A stretch of 9,626 nucleotides of DNA, taken from assembly GCA_034663685.1 (NCBI GenBank), contig JAXDJC010000277.1, forward strand, positions 1 through 9,626, written 5' to 3'. Shown here in pieces: positions 6,742 through 9,626 of this stretch (position 1 is the first letter of the stretch; every line of letters begins with the position of its first letter). Both the position numbers and the translations under genes were made by a program. Origin of the DNA: AC-37 sp034663685. GTDB taxonomy: Bacteria > Actinomycetota > Thermoleophilia > Solirubrobacterales > Thermoleophilaceae. The notes below the pieces were generated by a model. The model was not told the origin of the DNA, searched no databases, and worked only from the letters and a program-made list of their open reading frames with translations.

Positions 6742-7494
6742 TTAAGCGGCGGCGGCCTTCTCCAGCGCCGCTGCGTCGGCCTCGAAGTTGGCGTGGACGG
6801 CCTGCACGTCGTCGTTCTCGTCGAGCGCCTCGAGCAGGCGCATCAGCGAGGCGACCTGGTCATCGGGCAGCTCGACCCTGGTCGTGGGCCGCATCGTGAG
6901 CTCCGCCGAGTCGATCTCGATCCCCGCGCCCTCGAGCGCCTCGCGCACGGCCTGGAGATCGGCCGGCTCGGAGATCACCTCGTAGAGGCTCTCGTCGAGG
7001 TTCACGTCCTCGGCGCCCGCGTCGATCGCCACCATCAGGTCGTCCTCGGTCACGCGGCCGGCGTCCACCACGATCACGCCCTTCTTCTCGAACACCCACG
7101 CGACCGACCCCGGCTCGCCCAGGTTGCCGCCGGAGCGCGCGAACGTGTGGCGGATCTCCGAGCCCGTGCGGTTGCGGTTGTCGGTGAGCGCATCCACGAG
7201 CACCGCCACGCCGCCCGGGCCGTAGCCCTCGTAGAGCACAGCCTCGAACGCGTCGGCGTCGGCGTCCGCGCCGGTGCCCTTGGCGATCGCCCGCTCGATG
7301 TTGTCCTTGGGCATGCGCCCGTCCTTGGCCTTCTGGACCGCGAGCTGAAGCGCCGGGTTGCCCACGAGATCGCCGCCGCCCTCGCGGGCCGCGACCTGGA
7401 TGGCGCGCGCGAGCTTGGTGAACTGCGCGCCGCGGCGGGAGTCCGTGATCGCCTTCTTGTGCTTGATCGACGCCCACTTCGAATGACCGGACAT
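6742..7494 (-). CDS. yebC: YebC/PmpR family protein
   Basis: A full-length member of the YebC family: 250 residues, the normal size. It starts with the signature MSGHSKWASIKHKKA and keeps RRGAQFTKLARAI (20-32), MPKDNIERAIAKG (61-73), LYEGYGPGGVAVLVDALTDN (87-106), RNRTGSEIRHTF (107-118) and GGNLGEPGSVAWVFEKKG (122-139). The last motif is VQAVHANFE (230-238), followed by an alanine-rich tail. Family members have been described as DNA-binding regulators (PmpR) and, more recently, as ribosome-associated factors that help translation through stalling sequences; the sequence does not decide between these. In many bacteria yebC lies directly before ruvC; here a secreted-protein gene stands between. 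No strong ribosome binding site precedes the ATG, which begins ten bases after a possible small gene. Confidence 0.96.
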   Translation of the reverse strand: MSGHSKWASIKHKKAITDSRRGAQFTKLARAIQVAAREGGGDLVGNPALQLAVQKAKDGRMPKDNIERAIAKGTGADADADAFEAVLYEGYGPGGVAVLVDALTDNRNRTGSEIRHTFARSGGNLGEPGSVAWVFEKKGVIVVDAGRVTEDDLMVAIDAGAEDVNLDESLYEVISEPADLQAVREALEGAGIEIDSAELTMRPTTRVELPDDQVASLMRLLEALDENDDVQAVHANFEADAAALEKAAAA

Positions 7495-7504
7495 GCCGGT
7501 CAGT

Positions 7505-7666
7505 CTAGGGCTGCGTCAGGTTCCTGCGGGCGGGGAGGGGGCGCATGAGCACGCGGCGAGCGGCCTCGGCCTGCTTGCGCGCGGTGCGGGCCTGCTCGCG
7601 CGGCGTGCGCTTGGACAGCTGCGCGTGCAGCGCCCGCCGGACCCGGTCGGTGCGTATCTCTCCCAT
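7505..7666 (-). CDS. Possible small basic protein of 53 residues upstream of yebC
   Basis: An open frame from ATG 7666, starting MGEIRTDRVRRAL and ending ARRNLTQP. About 90% of codons end in G or C, with codon choice (CGC, GCC, CTG, GAG) like the neighbouring real genes. It is strongly basic, with an arginine/glutamine/alanine-rich stretch (about 18-38) that could be one amphipathic helix. There is no membrane segment or cysteine. It lies 63 bases after the aminopeptidase stop and ends ten bases before yebC, filling most of an otherwise empty 235-bp gap. Against it: no clear Shine-Dalgarno, no homologue that I recognise, and high GC alone makes such frames common; a 64-codon frame overlaps it but has shadow-like composition. 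Treat it as a candidate. Confidence 0.4.
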   Translation of the reverse strand: MGEIRTDRVRRALHAQLSKRTPREQARTARKQAEAARRVLMRPLPARRNLTQP

Positions 7667-7729
7667 AACCCACGACCGAGGTACCCGACCCCACACGTGA
7701 GAAACATCACGGAAAGGGTGACGGAGGCG

Positions 7730-8833
7730 TCAGACCACGAACTTGCCGTCGCGCTGAAGCTCCACGCCATCGACCACGATCGATCCGCCCTGGCGGAGGT
7801 CGCAGACCATGTCCCAGTGCACGGCCGACTCGTTGACCCCGCCCGACTCCGGATAGCTGGCCCCGATCGCCATGTGCACCGTGCCGCCGATCTTCTCGTC
7901 GAGCAGGATCTCCTTGGTACCCGTGGAGATGCCGTAGTTGGTGCCGATCCCGAGCTCGCCCAGGCGGCGCGCGCCGTCGTCGGTGTCGAGCATCTCGATG
8001 AGGAAGTCCTCGCCGCGCTCGGCCGAGGCGTCCACCACCTTGCCGCCCTCGAACTTGAAGCGCACACCGGTCACCTCCCGCCCGCCGTACGCGGCGGGGA
8101 AGGTGAACGAGACCTCGCCCTCGACCGAGTCCTCGACCGGGCCCGTGAAGAACTCGCCATCTGGCATGTTGTGCTCGCCCGTACAGGGGATGAACCGGCG
8201 GCCGGCCACGCCGAGCTTGATGTCGGTGCCGGGCGCCCTGATGTGGACCTCCTCCTTGCCCTGGACCCACTCGGCGAGGCGGTTGACGTCGTCGGACTGG
8301 CGCGCCCAGGCCGTGACCGGATCCTCGTCGGTGGCCAGGCAGGCGGCGTAGTAGAAGTCCTCGTACTGGGAGAGCGACATGTTCGCCTCGCTCGCGTACG
8401 CGTGCGTGGGGAACAGCGTGAGCGCCCAGCGGTGCTCGCCGGCGGCCGCGCGCTTCATCGTCATGTCGAGCAGCGGGCGGCGCGCCTTCTGGGCGCGGGC
8501 CTGCTTCTTCGGGTCCGACTGCGACAGCTCGCGGGCGTTCGAGTCGGCCATGATCCCGATCCGCACGTCGGCGTGCTCGGCGGCCCAGAGCGCAGGCGGC
8601 GCCACCCAGTCGAGCTGCTCGTCGGACGCCAGCTCGTAGAACGCGGCCGTGGCCCCGTCGGGCGCAAGCTGCACGATCGGCAGCCCACCGGCCCGGAGGA
8701 CCTCCTCGTACACCGCGAGTGCCAGCGGCTCGGCCGGCGTGGTGGACTGGATGATGCAGGTGTCGCCCTTCCCGACCTTGGTCGAGTAACGGACGAGAAT
8801 CTGAGCTAGCGCCTCAGCGCGCTGATCCTTCAT
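7730..8833 (-). CDS. M29-family metallo-aminopeptidase (AmpS/aminopeptidase T type)
   Basis: A cytoplasmic two-metal exopeptidase that removes N-terminal residues from peptides. From ATG 8833 it has 367 residues, somewhat shorter than the 400-410 of aminopeptidase T. The family's metal ligands can be matched by spacing: E227 (HNMPDGEFFTGP), E293 (RLGELGIGTNYGI), H320 (GGTVHMAIGASYPESGG), H339 and D341 (SAVHWDMVCD). The start is well fixed: the ATG overlaps the pdxT stop as ATGA and GAAGGAG stands five bases upstream. An in-frame start 15 codons earlier is possible but would lie inside pdxT. The first 15 codons share the unusual A/T-ending codon use of the end of pdxT; the rest is typical of the region. 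Why a peptidase is coupled to vitamin B6 synthesis is unknown; general amino-acid recycling is the simple reading. The family is secure, the substrate is not. Confidence 0.93.
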   Translation of the reverse strand: MKDQRAEALAQILVRYSTKVGKGDTCIIQSTTPAEPLALAVYEEVLRAGGLPIVQLAPDGATAAFYELASDEQLDWVAPPALWAAEHADVRIGIMADSNARELSQSDPKKQARAQKARRPLLDMTMKRAAAGEHRWALTLFPTHAYASEANMSLSQYEDFYYAACLATDEDPVTAWARQSDDVNRLAEWVQGKEEVHIRAPGTDIKLGVAGRRFIPCTGEHNMPDGEFFTGPVEDSVEGEVSFTFPAAYGGREVTGVRFKFEGGKVVDASAERGEDFLIEMLDTDDGARRLGELGIGTNYGISTGTKEILLDEKIGGTVHMAIGASYPESGGVNESAVHWDMVCDLRQGGSIVVDGVELQRDGKFVV

Positions 8834-9099
8834 GCAGGCTCCTTCGCTCGCCTGGCCGCCACAGCCTCGACCAGCCACCGGTGCAATCGCGCATCGGCGG
8901 TCAGCTCGGGGTGGAAAGCCACCGCGGTCACTTCTCCCTGCCGTACGGCCACCGGGTGACCGTCGACCTCAGCTAGGACTTCGACGTCCGTTCCATGTTC
9001 CTCTACCCAGGGTGCACGGATGAAGACTCCCCGAAATGGGCCACCTTCGACCCCATCCAGGTCGAGGTCTGCCTCAAAGCTACGAATCTGGCGCCCAAA
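8789..9099 (-). other. Tract of atypical codon usage across the pdxT/aminopeptidase junction
   Basis: By hand count, pdxT codons 1-100 have 4 ending in A or T, while codons 101-189 have 31 of 89 (TTT, ATT, CGT, GAA, GGA, GTA, CTA and others). The first 15 aminopeptidase codons have 6 of 15, after which usage returns to nearly all G/C. Reading frames and conserved residues are intact throughout. The change is sharp at both ends. Confidence 0.75.
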
Positions 9100-9399
9100 C
9101 GCGTTGCGCCGGGTCCCGATGTCGAGCACACCGAGGTGGTCGCGGTCGAGCACGATCATGCCCGCGCACGTGGCGAGCGTGGGCGTGCCCTCGGCGATCA
9201 GCTCGCGCAGCGGGCCGGCCAGCTCCTCGCGCTCGATGCCGAGGGTCATCGTGGTGCTCTCCCCGCCCGGCAGGACCAGGCCGTCCAGGCCCCGGAGGTC
9301 CGCCGGTGTGCGCACGATCCGGGCCTCGGCGCCCAGGCGCGTGAGCATTCCGGCGTGCGCCTCGAAGTCGCCCTGGAGGGCGAGGACGCCGACTACCAC
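8830..9399 (-). CDS. pdxT: PdxT, glutaminase subunit of pyridoxal 5'-phosphate synthase
   Basis: PdxT hydrolyses glutamine and channels ammonia to PdxS for direct synthesis of pyridoxal phosphate (the DXP-independent route). It is 189 residues, the normal length. It opens MVVGVLALQGDFEAH, as expected. The class I amidotransferase triad is present: C78 (LATCAGMIVL), H163 and E165 (AFHPELT). GGES (45-48) forms the usual oxyanion region, and RNAFGRQIRSFEADL (98-112) and FIRAPWVEE (126-134) are family motifs. It starts with GTG inside the end of pdxS (7-base overlap) without a Shine-Dalgarno, so translation probably re-initiates from pdxS. Its stop overlaps the aminopeptidase ATG. Codon use changes abruptly near residue 101, although the protein stays canonical. 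Confidence 0.97.
   Translation of the reverse strand: MVVGVLALQGDFEAHAGMLTRLGAEARIVRTPADLRGLDGLVLPGGESTTMTLGIEREELAGPLRELIAEGTPTLATCAGMIVLDRDHLGVLDIGTRRNAFGRQIRSFEADLDLDGVEGGPFRGVFIRAPWVEEHGTDVEVLAEVDGHPVAVRQGEVTAVAFHPELTADARLHRWLVEAVAARRAKEPA
8839..8845 (-). promoter_or_regulatory. Ribosome binding site of the M29 aminopeptidase
   Basis: GAAGGAG on the minus strand, five bases before the ATG at 8833 and inside the last codons of pdxT. This is the best Shine-Dalgarno in the window, and it decides the start. Confidence 0.8.
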
Positions 9400-9626
9400 C
9401 CGCGCGTCTGGAGCAGTCCGTCGGGTCCGAGGGAGTCCATCTCGATCCCGGTCATCGGGGCGCCCAGGTCGCGCGACGCGGCCGCCACGCGCTCGGGGTC
9501 GTCGAAGTGGGTGGTGGCCTCCACGACCGCCCTGGCGGTGCGCTCGGGGTCCTCGGACTTGAAGATCCCGGAGCCGACGAACACGCCCTCGGCGCCCAGC
9601 TGCATCATCAGCGCCGCGTCCGCCGG
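9393..9626 (-). CDS. pdxS: PdxS, pyridoxal 5'-phosphate synthase subunit (C-terminal part only)
   Basis: The last 77 residues of the synthase subunit, which condenses ribose 5-phosphate, glyceraldehyde 3-phosphate and ammonia from PdxT into pyridoxal phosphate. Visible sequence begins PADAALMMQLGAEG and contains VFVGSGIFKSEDPE, the phosphate-binding loop region at the end of the TIM barrel, followed by the variable tail MDSLGPDGLLQTRGW. The reading frame enters from the right edge; the start and the catalytic lysines are outside the window. Its TAG lies inside pdxT, so the two subunits are made from one message. Confidence 0.97.
   Translation of the reverse strand, partial: PADAALMMQLGAEGVFVGSGIFKSEDPERTARAVVEATTHFDDPERVAAASRDLGAPMTGIEMDSLGPDGLLQTRGW

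Noticed and set aside
6722..6752. GC-only inverted repeat CCGCCGC...GCGGCGG across the yebC stop and the next start
   Set aside because: It is made of the common GCC/GCG codon text and a 19-base loop; expected by chance at this GC content.
7667..7729. Promoter or terminator between the aminopeptidase and yebC
   Set aside because: Only a 4-bp TCAC/GTGA dyad and a CACGTG hexamer are visible; no T-run and no convincing -35/-10 pair.
7493..8809. Plus-strand open frame of 438 codons opposite the aminopeptidase
   Set aside because: Shadow of the M29 gene; His/Arg/Asp-rich composition, no motif, no ribosome binding site.

Overview
The window is a single-direction gene cluster from a high-GC bacterium. 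Every gene I can support reads on the minus strand. Codon third positions are almost all G or C, and the proteins look actinobacterial. The gene order (pdxST, M29 aminopeptidase, yebC, ruvCAB, secDF) fits Actinomycetota, and a deep lineage such as Thermoleophilia (Solirubrobacterales-like) is my best guess. That placement is inference; there is no rRNA or marker gene to prove it.

In transcription order (right to left) there are three blocks. First, the end of pdxS, then pdxT, then an M29 metallo-aminopeptidase. These are joined by a 7-base and a 4-base (ATGA) overlap, so pyridoxal phosphate synthase and the peptidase are probably one translational unit. Second, after a 235-bp stretch holding a possible 53-residue basic protein, come yebC and a secreted beta-propeller-like protein with a C-terminal Ig-like domain. 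Third, after a 234-bp spacer with a perfect 7-3-7 palindrome, come ruvC, ruvA and ruvB (Holliday-junction processing; GTGA overlaps), a small zinc-ribbon/PAS-like protein, and a SecD-SecF fusion that runs off the left edge. The last two also overlap by GTGA.

The core genes are housekeeping. The points worth a second look are: the palindrome upstream of ruvCAB, whose half-sites resemble LexA/KstR operators but with different spacing; the zinc-ribbon/PAS protein translationally coupled to secDF; the one-piece SecDF; the secreted protein placed between yebC and ruvC; and an abrupt change of codon usage of about 310 bp covering the second half of pdxT and the start of the aminopeptidase. I see no mobile element, CRISPR array, tRNA or rRNA, and no convincing defence or biosynthetic system. 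Long plus-strand open frames are shadows of the high GC3 of the real genes.
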